Origin: Acholoe squamosa
Taxonomy: Eukaryota; Annelida; Polychaeta; Phyllodocida; Polynoidae
Assembly (NCBI GenBank): GCA_949317995.1
Contig: OX439041.1
Coordinates: forward strand, 5,644,501-5,708,500
Length of the DNA: 64,000 nucleotides
Direction of reading: 5' to 3'
Shown here: in pieces, positions 48,801 to 58,534 of the stretch
Numbering within the stretch: position 1 is the first letter of the stretch
Layout: every line of letters begins with the position of its first letter
Translations under genes and position numbers: made by a program
Notes under the pieces: generated by a model
Seen by the model: only the letters and a program-made list of their open reading frames with translations
What the model was told of the DNA's origin: nothing
Database searches by the model: none

Positions 48801-51800
48801 CCCCCATAACTATAGACTATTAGAATGTCCCCATAGTTATGCTGATAAATTATTAGCAAACTGACATTTCCCATACATGTAGCGACTTATGTAGCAATCA
48901 AAAAAGCATTGTCAAACACTACAGCCAATCATTTGGGCCAAAGGTCTACTGAACAACAACTACAGCTTGTATCAATATTTAAATCACAGTCCTTCAGTAT
49001 TTATGGATCAGTTGAAAGTAGTTTGAATATATAAGTGTGTTCATATTAAATTCCATTTTCTGTCAAGTGGCTAATAACACTAACAGTTTTCATGCCTGCC
49101 CAACAAAGTTTCTTGGAGTGCAAATTCTTTTTTTTTCCGTCTACATAATTTTGATATTTAGTCATGGATGGATGAGAAGCTAACGTGGAAGCCTGAAGAC
49201 TTTGGTGGAGTAGAAGTATTGAGGATACCGATAGAGAAGATATGGACGCCCGATATGGTTCTCTACAATAAGTGAGTTTTAACATCCTAAGGGCGTACTT
49301 TGCAAGGGTAAACATACAAATTATAGCCTTTTACCATCTGAGCTCTAATTAAAGGAAAAGACCAACCTATTTTCATGATTTCTTATTTTGGAAGCTTTGA
49401 TAGTGAATAAAAAGATTCAGTCATACTTATTGCCACATTGGCTCTGATAAGGATAGGCAACTGGATTCATTGTTGCAGTCTATGACGTCACATGAGACGG
49501 ATTGCATCTGGTGCTGCATTTGTCTAAGCATAGAGGACATTACAAGACATGTTTCAGTAAATGCAAAGTATAATGCGCAGTATAACATGTCAGGTAACTC
49601 AGTCAGACTCCATTTGGTGCTAGTGATGAAATGGAATGTGGAAGAAGGGTCAAAGGACACGCTTTAATTGGTAATTATCTGCGGACAGACAATATTGTGC
49701 AGTTACAGACTTGCATTTGGTCTGTTGTGACGTCATAGACTGCACCCTCAGATGTGTGTGGTTGACATAATATGTGCAGCACCAACAGATTCCCCTGTGA
49801 AATTGTGTAATGTAGTTCTCGCCATGCATATGACCTTAGGTGTTGAAATGGCGTTAAACATCTATTACTCACTCACTTACCAAAACATTCTACCCAAATG
49901 TTTGTCAGTGGATGATAATATAGCTGATGATCTGGTCCTAGTGTAACTTTTTTAGAGTTGCAAGCCACGTCAGCGGCCGGGAGCGTAGCGACCGTAGCAA
50001 CTCCATAATGTTTTCAGTTTTCTCCCTGTCATCTATGACGTAATTGGTGACGTCATGCTGCCTGAGTGACATCACCCACAGTGATGTTGCCATGATCTAT
50101 GAGCGCAACTCCTATGCGTGGTCCTTGCCACATTTTTCTTGTTGGATACTCCTCTTTAGCAGTTATACCTAGAGTGTCCCTGTTATTTCAGTGCTGATGA
50201 TTCATATAAGTATGTAGTGGACAAGCTAGCCGAGGTTCGCTCTAACGGGAAGGTGACATGGATTCCACACGCACGACTCAAAGCACACTGTAACCTCGAT
50301 CTAAAGATGTTCCCATTTGACTCACAGGTGTGTTATCTACCAGTCGCTAATCAAACTTTATAATGTGCTTTCAATCAGATGTTATTGAAGTACTCCTGTA
50401 TATGGGAGGAAACCCCTATCTCTGTCTGTCTGTATAGATCTGGTCCAAAGTCTGAAATACGACACTGACATGATATTGTCTAATGTCATTTCTTTCAGAC
50501 ATGCTTGTTGTCATTTGGCTCGTGGACTTATGATATCACCAAAGTTAACTTTTCAATTCCTGAGAAACCCGAGCGCAGACATGTATATGATGGACATGAG
50601 TGGAAGGTAACATCTTACACCATCAATGTACACGTATGTATACATTTATTGTATTTAGGGTCTTCAAAGGTAGTGGTATAAGTCAAACAAGGCAAACCTG
50701 TCAAACATTTACTAAAATTGCTATATAATTCTTGACATCTTCAGGGCTTGCCACATGGGTAAAATCAAGATAAAGCACATCCTTGGTCATATAATCTTAT
50801 CATTATGACAGCATGTTTAATTGCATAGGTTTTAAGTCTTTAATCGTCAGTTACTCAGTTTGAAAACCCTGGAAAACCTATATTTGGGCAGGTTCTATAC
50901 ATGTACACCTATGATGGTCTATCCGCTTACAGAATAAAGAGTATGTTATAACCCTTAGTTAGAATGTTATTATAGATATCTATCTATCACTGTGTGTTAC
51001 TTTCTTAAACCTATAGAAGTTGGCACTATGAGCAGCCCAGTATGAACCCCTGACTTCCTTAGTTTACAAAGGAGGCTATTGTTAATACTGGTTTACTGAC
51101 GGAAATTAATTCTCTATCCATTCTCTCTGATATTAGCTCTCAGTACATTTTGTGAGCAGTTAAGTTTTATCATTATCTATTGATTCTATTAACTCTTACC
51201 TCCAGAACTGGGGTTATGGTAATGATAAGTTGGAGGAGACATACCCGGTAGTCTCCCTACACCTGACCCTGAAGCGTCAGGGTGCATTCTACATTAGTAT
51301 GCTGGTTACACCCGCTGTGCTGCTAGCTCTATTGATGACATTTGTCTTCATGATACCACCTGGCAGCCACCAACGACTGCCTTACTGTAAGTATATACCT
51401 GAAATCTACTTAAAGGGCCATTAATGCAAAAATAGAGAGAACTAAACGACCGTGGTGTATGAGGTGGCCAATCCACCACGAGGGGGGTATCTCCCCCATT
51501 TTATGTTTTTAGAGGGTTTAAATAAGGAAAAATCAGCAAAATCTGGTACTGTAGTTACCCGTACGAGTGGCGGTCCGCCATTTTGAATGTTTACATGCGC
51601 CCAGAATGAGGCTGCAGTGGTGGATCGGCTGCTGTGGTGGATCCGCACACGTTACGCCACTGTGGGTGTGGCGATCGGCCCTGCAATGCTATCTCTATGG
51701 GAAGAAGTTATTCACATAAAATAAGTAATCATACTGAATGTCTTGAATGCCCACTTGATGAGTAACCTGTCAGGTCTGTATTCAAGCATCATCCAGATCC

Positions 51801-54800
51801 TACAGGTTTGATACACTCCTGGAGGGTCGGCCCGATGCTCGCAGTCTAGCTAGCACTTCATTGGTGCATTATGCTGATCAACGAGCACGAAGCATTTCTT
51901 CATTTAGAGGTCTTTAAAGAGTTAAACATGTAACCTCTTAAGGCTTCATTGTACTTTTCATGGTTTCAGGTCATTACCCTTTCCTAAAAAAAAACAAACT
52001 TATGGTATGGTTATTTGATACCTTAATTTGTCTATATACCATCAATAGTGATATATCTCTTTCTGTATCTATGCCACCCCTGTCTTGATGCTTAATTGAT
52101 ACCAGAAGGAAAGAATAGTTTCGAAACACTTCTTATAACAGGATATATTTGAGTCAAAGTGCAAACATGAATATTAACGGTTGACCAACCTGGTAGACCT
52201 GTCGTTGAACCGGGATAGGTCATCACCGTGGATAGCATGCTTTACAAAGGTTCCATATTCCTTAGTAGGAGGCGCCATTGCTTGACCTGGCACCCTGCAA
52301 GATGAGCACTGATCACAACCAGCAAAATATGGTACCAGTTATTATGTAATGCACCCTAAAAAGTCTGCACTAAAAGAAGGGAATCATCTTATTGATCAAT
52401 ATTGTATCCCGCTCAGTCGTTCTAGCCATACTCCTCCACTGACTTATACCTTACTGTAACATTTATCGTCTTACAGCGGTTGGCCTCCTCATTTGTCAGA
52501 CCCTGCTACTGGTGATGCTCACAAACTTTGTACCCACTGAACTTGGCACTTTGCCTATTATAGGTAAGTTAATATTTTGTACCATTCCTTTATTTTCTGT
52601 AATTTAACTCAAATGTTGCCACATGTCCTCGTCTTTGGATCGGGAAGTCACTTCACATGTGATTAAAAAAATTTGAAACTGAAGAAATCTTTATTTCTTA
52701 GGCATTTTGAACAGTTTTCACAAATATGATGTGTTACATTAGATGTATCGCCATTCCTAAGGTAACGATGAGTGCTACAGTTCCATCAGTTAAATAAATA
52801 GTCTAGCCCAAATTATCTGGAGTGCCCGAGATGCAGTTCCACATAATATATAATTGGAAAGGGAGTTATCACACAGAGCAATCATTTATCAGCATTTTAA
52901 CTTCAACTGTTATTTTCATTCCTAAAGGTGCTGTGGTTTTTAAACTTTACAAAGTATCCAGTTACATTCTATTACACTACAATACCTCTATTCGTTGCAG
53001 GAGTACATGTGGTGATGCAGATGGTGCTGTTAACCATCAGTATAATCCTGTCTATATTTATCCTCAACTGTTTCCATCGGGACGGCAAGAGGAACAAAGT
53101 ACCCTCTTTAGTACGACGAGTGAGTATACAGCATTTATTTTATGCGAATAACTTCTTCCCATAGAGATAGCATTGGAGAGCTGATCGCCACACCCCCAGT
53201 GGCGTAATATGCCTCGATCCAGTACTGTGGCCGATCCAGTACTGCAGCCTCGATCTGGCTGCAGGTAAACATTCAAAATGGTGGACCGCAGCTCTTATGG
53301 AGGGCTACAGTAACAGATTTAGTTAATTTTCATTTAATCAAACCCTCTAAAAGCATAACATAAATACAGAACTAAACTCCCATGGCATTCATTGTGGTTA
53401 TCCACCCCTCGTGGTGGATCGGCCACAATGTACGCCATGGTTGTTTAGTTCTGTATTTATTTATATGCAGGGATTTGCTCCAAGCCTGGAGTGTTGGTCC
53501 ACATAAGTTGTTCCTTAATACAGTTTCATCATGATTCAGGTGACACTAGAAATTGAATTTTGCTAAAAATTGGCCAAACCTGTTTGTCTCCGAACTAGGG
53601 TTCAATATTGTTTTACTGCCCCCATTATAGGGTGTTTACCCCCCAATAGAATTAATCATCGGACAAAAAATTAAAGCTCCATGTTAATATCTCTTATTGA
53701 GCTATTAAGGGAAATGTGAGGCAATGTCAGGTGTTTTCTGTGAAAAAAATCCCCATACAAACTGCAGCCAGAAATTGGTCACCTAGTACACACAGTCCCC
53801 TACTCCACAATAGCTAGTACAGGCTCTGTGAGTGCTGTTTCCACTGCCCTGAGTAGTTCAGGTAAATAACCTATATATGGTTATAAAAAACTATTATCAA
53901 TGCACAGTTTGAGGTAGAGTACAATCCTCTACTATCTTCTAATATAGTTCTGACAAATTGACAGCATCCTGGTGACATGATGACATGATAACATCGAATT
54001 TATCATAAAAATCAGTGATTTAAGCATAGATTTCCCCCTACATAACCTGAAATCCGTTCACAACTACTGAGACTACAATCTAACGTATAAAAATCTATTC
54101 TGAGGTAACATAATAAGCTTTCAGATGTACCTACCTCCATGGTAATCAGTTTATTTTTCCATGTCAGTGTGAGCTGCTCAGTCCTCCAGGGGTGTGAGCA
54201 GTAACACTCTAATAAAGACAGAGAATTGGAGGATAGTCTCAAATGTAGTTCAATGTGTCCCCTGTGCCCTCATGGCATCAGATATACTCATAGGAATGCC
54301 ACAAGGCATTGATTTAATATCATAGACCATACCCCTCACTCCCCTACCACCCGGGTTGGCCTAGATTGGAGTACAGCAGGCTCTATGGGGGCCGTTTTTG
54401 CGGTACTCAGCCCTGCATGTAAACGCCCTACCCATTAGTATTTGACCCAATGCTGATAACAAATTACAATGCCCTTATGATTTCATTCACCAGTTGCTGC
54501 TTGGTAGACTGAGTCGAGCGCTTTGTCTGAAACCTGATGCCTACACCTCTGTCCCAACCGACCTTTCTGTGCTCAATGGCACAACCTCTGAACTCCGCAC
54601 TGCAGATGAGCTGGGCCTAGATGGACCCACATCCCTCCATCCAGCCACGGTGGACTCCACACTGGAGGACATAAGGCGCTATTTAAAAACACTTGCTGCT
54701 AGGAGCTATGAGCCTGTGGCTCCCTCTATGGGATTCCGGCCACACCAGGAGTTGGTGGAACAGGAGTGGAAGCAGGTCGCGCTCGTGTTGGACCGAATGT

Positions 54801-54859
54801 TGTTTGTTGTGTATTTTTTGTTTACCGTGATTGTTACAGCCGGGTTGTTCAGCCATTGA
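36858..54859 (+). CDS. Nicotinic acetylcholine receptor-like subunit, about 11 exons
   Basis: Cys-loop ligand-gated ion channel subunit of the plasma membrane, about 483-490 residues. Exons: 36858-36954 (signal peptide), 46270-46299, 47946-48139, 48511-48555, 49162-49271, 50192-50327, 50499-50606, 51206-51386, 52477-52563, 53001-53119, 54494-54859. All joins keep frame with GT-AG borders; the 45- and 110-base exons are the classic nAChR sizes. Seen: WxPD in loop A ([11 protein letters not shown]), the Cys-loop [15 protein letters not shown] with 13 spaced residues, GSWTYD, TM1 to TM4, and the pre-TM4 helix [11 protein letters not shown]. Loop C lacks the CC pair, so it is not an alpha-type subunit. 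The pore segment ([20 protein letters not shown]) has Gln for Glu at -1', Ile for Leu at 9' and Asn at 20'. ATG 36879 has the better Kozak context (GCCGCCATGT). Exon 2 is the least certain because skipping it also keeps frame. Intron 1 is 9.3 kb. Confidence 0.88.
37060..38830. repeat. 19-bp minisatellite in intron 1
   Basis: Unit CCAACATGGCCACCATCAG, about 93 copies, with frequent GGCTGCCATCA and CAACCAAC variants. A longer block containing CATCATCAGCCACCATCAGC recurs at about 37850, 38035 and 38350, showing local higher-order duplication. It starts roughly 105 bases after the signal-peptide exon. Because 19 is not a multiple of three, all three frames read the same 19-residue repeat and give long spurious ORFs. 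Confidence 0.95.
39055..39235. mobile_element. piggyBac-type MITE, left part
   Basis: TTAA followed by CCCTTTAAAGGC and the family interior (GCATCATGGC, TTGTCATGATGCATGAATGC). The right end is lost. Confidence 0.65.
39240..39545. other. Intron DNA, small hairpin only
   Basis: GGGGGCTCTGCCCCC at 39361-39375 forms a perfect short hairpin; otherwise nothing recognised. Confidence 0.35.
39548..40205. repeat. GATAGGTA motif cluster with strand switch
   Basis: ACCTATC occurs about seven times between 39567 and 39803; from 39823 to 40200 only the complement GATAGGT/GATAGGC occurs, about eight times. Outer words CTTACAAGGTACCCTCTGTA (39548) and TACAGAGGGTCCCTTGTAAG (39842) are inverted copies. Confidence 0.7.
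40206..41465. other. Intron DNA, mostly unrecognised
   Basis: A faint piggyBac-MITE trace (AATTAACCCTCTAGGGTTAA at 40836; GATGCATAAAGG) may span 40836-41050. A short CACACA run is at 41083. Nothing else supported. Confidence 0.35.
41470..41615. repeat. Inverted-repeat element with TCAGATTAG arms
   Basis: CATCGGTTGGCTAAATTTTC + GCTAATCTGA pairs with TCAGATTAGTGAAATTTCGG + CCAACCGATG across a 45-base centre containing AAAGTATAGAAAAAA. Related centres with TATAGAA and a GGATTAG word lie at 42785-42885 and 56890-56985. Confidence 0.7.
41925..42090. mobile_element. TACGGTA-type MITE fragment
   Basis: TTACCGCAAATTCTCTTGTA and two ATAAGCCGCACCC phrases match the family seen whole at 56013-56231. 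Right end not found. Confidence 0.6.
42521..43393. mobile_element. 873-bp element with about 110-bp terminal inverted repeats
   Basis: Left end TCAATTCTTGTGGGCACATG and right end complement match for about 110 bases with a handful of changes. The centre has a tandem of GAAGATTCCTGCGGATA-like units (43140-43240) and no transposase. The superfamily is not assigned. Confidence 0.75.
43394..43480. repeat. About 21-bp tandem repeat, 4 copies
   Basis: Copies of TTCAGTATCTGCAAGAATTG with small changes, immediately outside the right end of the 873-bp element and related in wording to its interior. Confidence 0.7.
43842..43961. repeat. Foldback palindrome
   Basis: Left arm AATATATGACACTTATTGAT through AGATAGATCCAC pairs with GTGGATCTATC through CAATAAGTGTCACATATT, around a 14-base centre CAGCCGTCAGCTGA. 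Confidence 0.85.
44165..45346. mobile_element. piggyBac-type MITE swollen by an internal array
   Basis: Left part has TAATGCATCACGCCCATTGG and right end AAAGGGTTAA with TTAA at 45343-45346. The interior is a tandem array (separate entry) of the segment that occurs once in ordinary copies. Confidence 0.65.
44235..45290. repeat. 95/96-bp satellite array, about 11 copies
   Basis: Unit begins CTACATTCATACATCATGTA and ends GGCGAGTTACTCACCAGG. The first five copies have CCAGGCTAC (95 bases), the later ones CCAGGGCTAC (96 bases) and GATACAG for GATGCAG, so two homogeneous blocks abut near 44715. The 160-codon frame across the 96-base block is a by-product. Confidence 0.95.
45747..46081. mobile_element. 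Harbinger-type MITE (TTA duplication)
   Basis: GGGAGTGATCATTTTTTAAC and its complement form the ends, with TTA on both sides. Poly-G blocks lie just inside, and GGTCAGAATTTTTTAAACCC is repeated internally. TTA target duplication fits PIF/Harbinger. Confidence 0.75.
46700..46830. repeat. Short degenerate repeat of GACGACCT words
   Basis: Four to five units of about 25 bases such as GACGACTTTAGGTCGTCAT, each nearly self-complementary. Confidence 0.6.
46861..46965. mobile_element. TACGGTA-type MITE scrap with a single satellite-like unit
   Basis: Holds ACCACACCCTGAGTTCAGG and then AGTAGGCCTCTGAAATGGTC + TATAAGCTG exactly once, i.e. one unit of what is the 30-bp satellite at 29.5-33 kb. Confidence 0.65.
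47060..47464. mobile_element. 405-bp MITE with perfect 41-bp terminal inverted repeats
   Basis: Ends CTGACAATGCTTTTAGGATT + GGCACATGTCCAAGGATCACG are identical complements. No clear target duplication and no coding sequence; perfect ends point to a recent insertion. Confidence 0.85.
47465..47945. other. Intron DNA, nothing recognised
   Basis: Sequence before exon 3 of the receptor gene; no repeat family identified. Confidence 0.35.
48556..49161. other. Intron DNA, nothing recognised
   Basis: Intron between the 45- and 110-base exons of the receptor gene; a 9-base T/A tract is at 49130. No repeat identified. Confidence 0.35.
49475..49743. mobile_element. Element with 18-bp inverted ends containing TGACGTCA
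   Basis: GCAGTCTATGACGTCACA at 49475-49492 and its perfect complement at 49726-49743. Just outside or inside, CTGGTGCTGC and GTGCAGCACCA also answer each other. Each arm carries a palindromic TGACGTCA (CRE-like) site. A tail with GGCGTTAAACATC and ACTCACTCAC at 49848-49880 may belong to a SINE. Confidence 0.6.
50607..51205. other. Intron DNA, nothing recognised
   Basis: Intron before the TM1 exon; no repeat family identified. Confidence 0.35.
51433..51722 (+). mobile_element. Palindrome-headed element, family D copy 2
   Basis: Starts AGAACTAAACGACCG, ends CACATAAAATAA. It is colinear with the copy at 33830 but its palindrome has lost most of the right arm (TCTCCCCC joins CATTTTATG). Carries the GGTCCGCCATTTTGAATG motif. 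Confidence 0.75.
51740..51926. mobile_element. piggyBac-type MITE remnant
   Basis: GGAGGGTCGGCCCGATGCTC, GCACTTCATTGGTGCATTATG and a right end TCTTTAAAGAGTTAA mark the family; the left end is lost. Confidence 0.55.
52000..52470. other. Intron DNA, nothing recognised
   Basis: Intron before the TM2 exon; no repeat family identified. Confidence 0.35.
53133..53463 (-). mobile_element. Palindrome-headed element, family D copy 3, beside a splice donor
   Basis: Reverse orientation copy of the 33830 element: CATTTATTTTATGCGAATAA at the left, and the full foldback AACTAAACTCCCATGG to CCATGGTTGTTTAGTT at the right. It begins about 13 bases after the GTGAGT donor of the TM3 exon (53120). Confidence 0.8.
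53464..54493. other. Intron DNA before the last exon, nothing recognised
   Basis: Last intron of the receptor gene; no coding frame or repeat family supported. Confidence 0.35.
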
Positions 54860-54908
54860 AAGGTGATTTTTTTGTTTATTTGAATGATTCTTTAATGTCA
54901 CATAGTGC

Positions 54909-55164
54909 CTAACGCATTCATAGGCCGCTGATGCGTTCATGCATCATGCCCATTGGTTGTCATGATGTATGAATGCAGCCCTGGTGAGTAACTCGCCAGG
55001 GCTGCATTCAGGCATCATGACAACCCTTCACTGTTCACATTTATACACCCAGAGGGTTGTCATGATGCACCATGGAGCAAGCAGTCCTGCCAGCACTTCA
55101 TTGGTGCATCATGACAACCAATGGGCATGATGCACTCCTGCATTAGCAGCATGTAAAGGGTTAA
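54909..55164. mobile_element. piggyBac-type MITE
   Basis: Degraded left end (CATAGGCCGCTGATGCG), right end TAAAGGG + TTAA at 55161-55164. Interior GCATCATG and GCCAGCACTTCATTGG phrases as in the family. Confidence 0.7.
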
Positions 55165-55258
55165 CGCACGGCATCAATCGTCTGACTTGATGCATGAGTG
55201 TGGCCTTGACGTGTCTCCATATGCCACATTCAGCAAGCATGTATGTTGTTGATAGTCA

Positions 55259-55562
55259 TAGACAAAGGTGCACGAGAATTGGTCAGCATTGAGGGTTATC
55301 ACACGAGGCGAAGCCAAGTGTGATAACCCTCAGTGCTGACCAATTCAAGTGCTCCTTTGTATTTATCTCAAGTTAATTTAGTCAGATATGTTCAAAATTC
55401 GATTTATTTGGCATTAGAAATGATTTTATCATCAGTTATTTGACCGTTTTGGATGTTTTCCCAGGGAGTGTGATACGGGGAAGGGTTATCACACTGTGGG
55501 GTGTGATACAGAGTTTCTTGGTTAAGCCTATGGGGCTCTCGTATTCAACTTGAGATAAAATA
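55259..55562 (+). mobile_element. Palindrome-headed element, different sequence from family D
   Basis: A 105-base foldback (ACAAAGGTGCACGAGAATTG to CAATTCAAGTGCTCCTTTGT) centred on ACACGAGGCGAAGCCAAGTGT. Next to it is GTATTTATCTCAAGTT, answered by AACTTGAGATAAAATA at 55543-55558. The layout is that of family D although the sequence differs. Confidence 0.75.
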
Positions 55563-55569
55563 TGATACA

Positions 55570-55832
55570 TTAACCCTTCAAAGGCCGCTGATGCAGGAGT
55601 GCATCATGCCTATTGGTCCTCATGATGCACCAATGAAGTACTGGCGAGACTTCTTGCCAGCACTTCATTGGAGCATCATGCAGACCCTATGGGATTGATG
55701 CACAAACTCCCGGAGAGTCAGCATGATGCTCCAGTGAAGTGCAGGTAAGCAGTCGCGCCAGCACTTCATTGGTGCATCATGACGACCAATGGGCATGATG
55801 CACTCCTGTATCAGCGGCCCTTAAAGGGTTAA
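55570..55832. mobile_element. piggyBac-type MITE, complete
   Basis: TTAA at 55570-55573 and 55829-55832. Ends CCCTTCAAAGGCCGCTGATG and CAGCGGCCCTTAAAGGG. Sub-terminal GCAGGAGTGCATCATG and CATGATGCACTCCTG extend the inverted repeat to about 40 bases. The best preserved copy here. Confidence 0.85.
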
Positions 55833-56012
55833 CGCACGGCTGTTGAAGGGATAAGTCTATTAGGTATCAAATAAGTTAGTATAATACAAACCGTGATGGT
55901 TGTACATAGACACATATATAAATGCTTACATGAACCCATACAAGGCAGTATAGAAATGTTAGCCTACTTTCAAAAGGCCCTTTCCAAATTCCCCGAGATC
56001 TTAAATTTGTTA

Positions 56013-56231
56013 TACCGTAAATTCCCTCCTATTAGCTCATCCTCATATAAGCCGAACCCGTGACTTTGGGAAAAGCTATAGGCCATAGATAAGGCTTGAA
56101 AATTGGATGTTCAGTACTGATTTATATTGTGAAATACCCCCGAATATGCCGCACCCAGACTGCAGGCCATTCCTAATTTTTATTTGGGTTCTGGTACTAG
56201 CTATTATGCGGCTAATAGAGAAATTACGGTA
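56013..56231. mobile_element. TACGGTA-type MITE, complete
   Basis: Ends TACCGTAAATTCCCTCC and complement TACCGTAATTTCTC with TATTAGC inside each. Interior ATAAGCCGAACCCGTGACTT and AATATGCCGCACCC. 219 bases, no ORF. Confidence 0.75.
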
Positions 56232-56326
56232 ATGGTTGTTTGTATTTCAAATCACTTGAGTCCATGTTTACAAATGGAGTATTTTTGATGGTTGACATAA
56301 ACCTGAAATGCTGCATACTATATGTA

Positions 56327-56682
56327 CAGGGGTAGACACTAACGCTGGCCCGGGAGCCAACGGCGCATAGTTTTGGTTGTGGGCCTGTAGATTTCTCAAA
56401 GGATGCCTTCCTGTGGGCCCAGGATGGTCCATAGAAATTGACTGAGAGACCTCTGTCAAAGTTAATTTATATGAGTACAGGCATGTTATATATTGTTAGA
56501 AAGAGATCAGCAGGAATTTGGACATTCTAACTAATGTATGGTGTGGATTTATAAGGGATACTTATAATTTTATCTTTGAAACTAAGTAAACTATGGGCCC
56601 ATAGTTTTAGGTCCGGACCCATAGATTTCTCAAGCTACGGGCCCGGGTGGCCAGTGGCTGGAAAGGTTAGTGTCTACCCCTG
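56327..56682. mobile_element. hAT-like MITE with CAGGGGTAGACACTAAC ends
   Basis: Perfect 17-base inverted ends. Interior CCCATAGTTTTAGGTCC and CCCGGG blocks near both ends also answer each other. Flanks TATATGTA and CATGTATA are similar but not a clean 8-base duplication. CAGGGG starts are common in hAT. Confidence 0.7.
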
Positions 56683-57328
56683 CATGTATATGCAAAAACA
56701 GCCTTTCCATGTCTCAGCATGATGAATGTGGCCCTATATATCGCATCTACGCTGCATTTATACATCATGTCAACCACATAGGGGATATACGCCCCAATAT
56801 ACGCCTTTGCAACTTAGTCCACTGGACTGTGTTCATGCATTATGAGAATACAGCCCACTGAAGCAATACACAGCCTCAAATGGATACTGCTATTAAATCT
56901 GATTATTCTTGATAATGTAAAAGTATAGAAAAAAATCAGTCGGATTAGCAAAAATTCAGTTGACTGACAGGAATGGCATACCTGCTTTAGAAATTGAACC
57001 AATAACTTGAACACACTGCTGAGTTTCTCATTAGCTGCTGTGCCTTAATTTGTGGTAAAGATATTTATACACAAGGTATACCTACAACCGTGCCTTACAA
57101 TAACCCAACACTGTCTCACGCCTGTCCGTTCTTATTACCTGCATTACACTGAACATAAATGGGATCTTCAAAGTGAACAGCAAAAAGGAAATGAGGCATC
57201 ACCTGTCAGATTTAACTTGTCAGGCCTTTCACAGATTCCTTTCAAGTTGACAACATATGTGCCTATGTTGAAACCTTCACAGCCTGTCGCTCTAGGGTTG
57301 TCAAGTAAGGCCATGTGCCTGGCCCATG

Positions 57329-57592
57329 TTAACCCTTTAAAGGCCGCTGATGCAGGAGTGCATCATCCCCATTGGTCATCATGATGCACCAATGAAGTGC
57401 TGGCGAGACTGCTCGCCAGCACTTCATTGGAGCATCATGCTGACCCTATGTTGATACATATACTCCCGGAGGGTCAGCATGATGCACCAATGATGTGCTG
57501 GCGAGCAGTCTCACCCCACCACCACTTCATTGGTGCATCATGATGAGCAATGGGCATGATGCATTAATGCATCAGCGGCTTTTAAAGGTTAA
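57329..57592. mobile_element. piggyBac-type MITE, complete
   Basis: TTAA at 57329-57332 and 57589-57592; left CCCTTTAAAGGCCGCTGATG, right CAGCGGCTTTTAAAGG. Interior carries two GCTGGCGAG/CTCGCCAGC hairpins. Confidence 0.8.
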
Positions 57593-57597
57593 AGTCG

Positions 57598-57727
57598 TCA
57601 AGTTGAAGAGTCTGTACATCAGGGCTGCCAAGTTGAAGAGTCTGTACATCAGGGCTGCCAAGTTGAAGAGTCTGTACATCAGGGCTGCCAAGTTGAAGAG
57701 TCTGTACATCAGGGCTGCCAAGTTGAA
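57598..57727. repeat. 30-bp tandem repeat, 4 copies
   Basis: Unit AAGTTGAAGAGTCTGTACAT + CAGGGCTGCC, four near-identical copies starting six bases after the TTAA of the preceding MITE. Confidence 0.95.
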
Positions 57728-57739
57728 TTTGACAGGTTT

Positions 57740-58530
57740 TGACTTGTTCATTTAATACTGGTCAAATGGAAGACCCTAGCGAGCTTCGGTTCATTCAAGA
57801 CTTGATTGTACAGCAGGTTTATGTATACACTGTGAATTGATATGTATTATTGTTATGAGGAGTTATGTGGCTTAGTCTGTGTTTGTCATTCCAATACATA
57901 TCTCCAGAATACCTGTATGTTTTGGGCTCCCTACTTACTAATGGACTAAATATATGGTCCTGGGCAAGGGAACCATAGCTTTAGCTAGCATTGTGATAAG
58001 ACTGAGATATGTCCATGAAATGGGCTGGATGTTATAATGGTAGAGTTGTTAGGTAGGATAGAATGTCCTTGATATGACAATTGTTGAGAAATACAGTGTA
58101 AATGATAAGAGGTATAAAATTCCAGATTACTGGAAAAATGTTGTATTCATGATTATAGATGAATCTGATATGTTCATCGTCTACCAATGTGTCATTGAAG
58201 AATTTTGGGATAATTTTGATTCACAAAATTTGGGATTTTTATACACTAGTTTTGGAAAAGTAGTTTCTCAGTCATTCCAATACATATAATATGCAATGTC
58301 TTAATATCTCTTCCATTAATAACTGAATGAGTATATCCATACAAGGGACATGATTTTTTTTTATGTGACAGATTCGATGGGAAGTTGAGAGTTTTAGAAG
58401 AGTCGACGTGAGAATAACACATTCAAGCCATGTGCTTATTGTTATTTACGGTGCAGACAGCCATTTTGTCATCCGCCTTGTATGCTTGGCACCGGGAACA
58501 AGCAGTATTTCAGTGATGTACACTCTCTCA
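57740..58530. other. Intergenic DNA, no gene supported
   Basis: AT-rich. A 71-codon frame at 58074-58289 has no recognised features. Confidence 0.35.
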
Positions 58531-58534
58531 GTGC

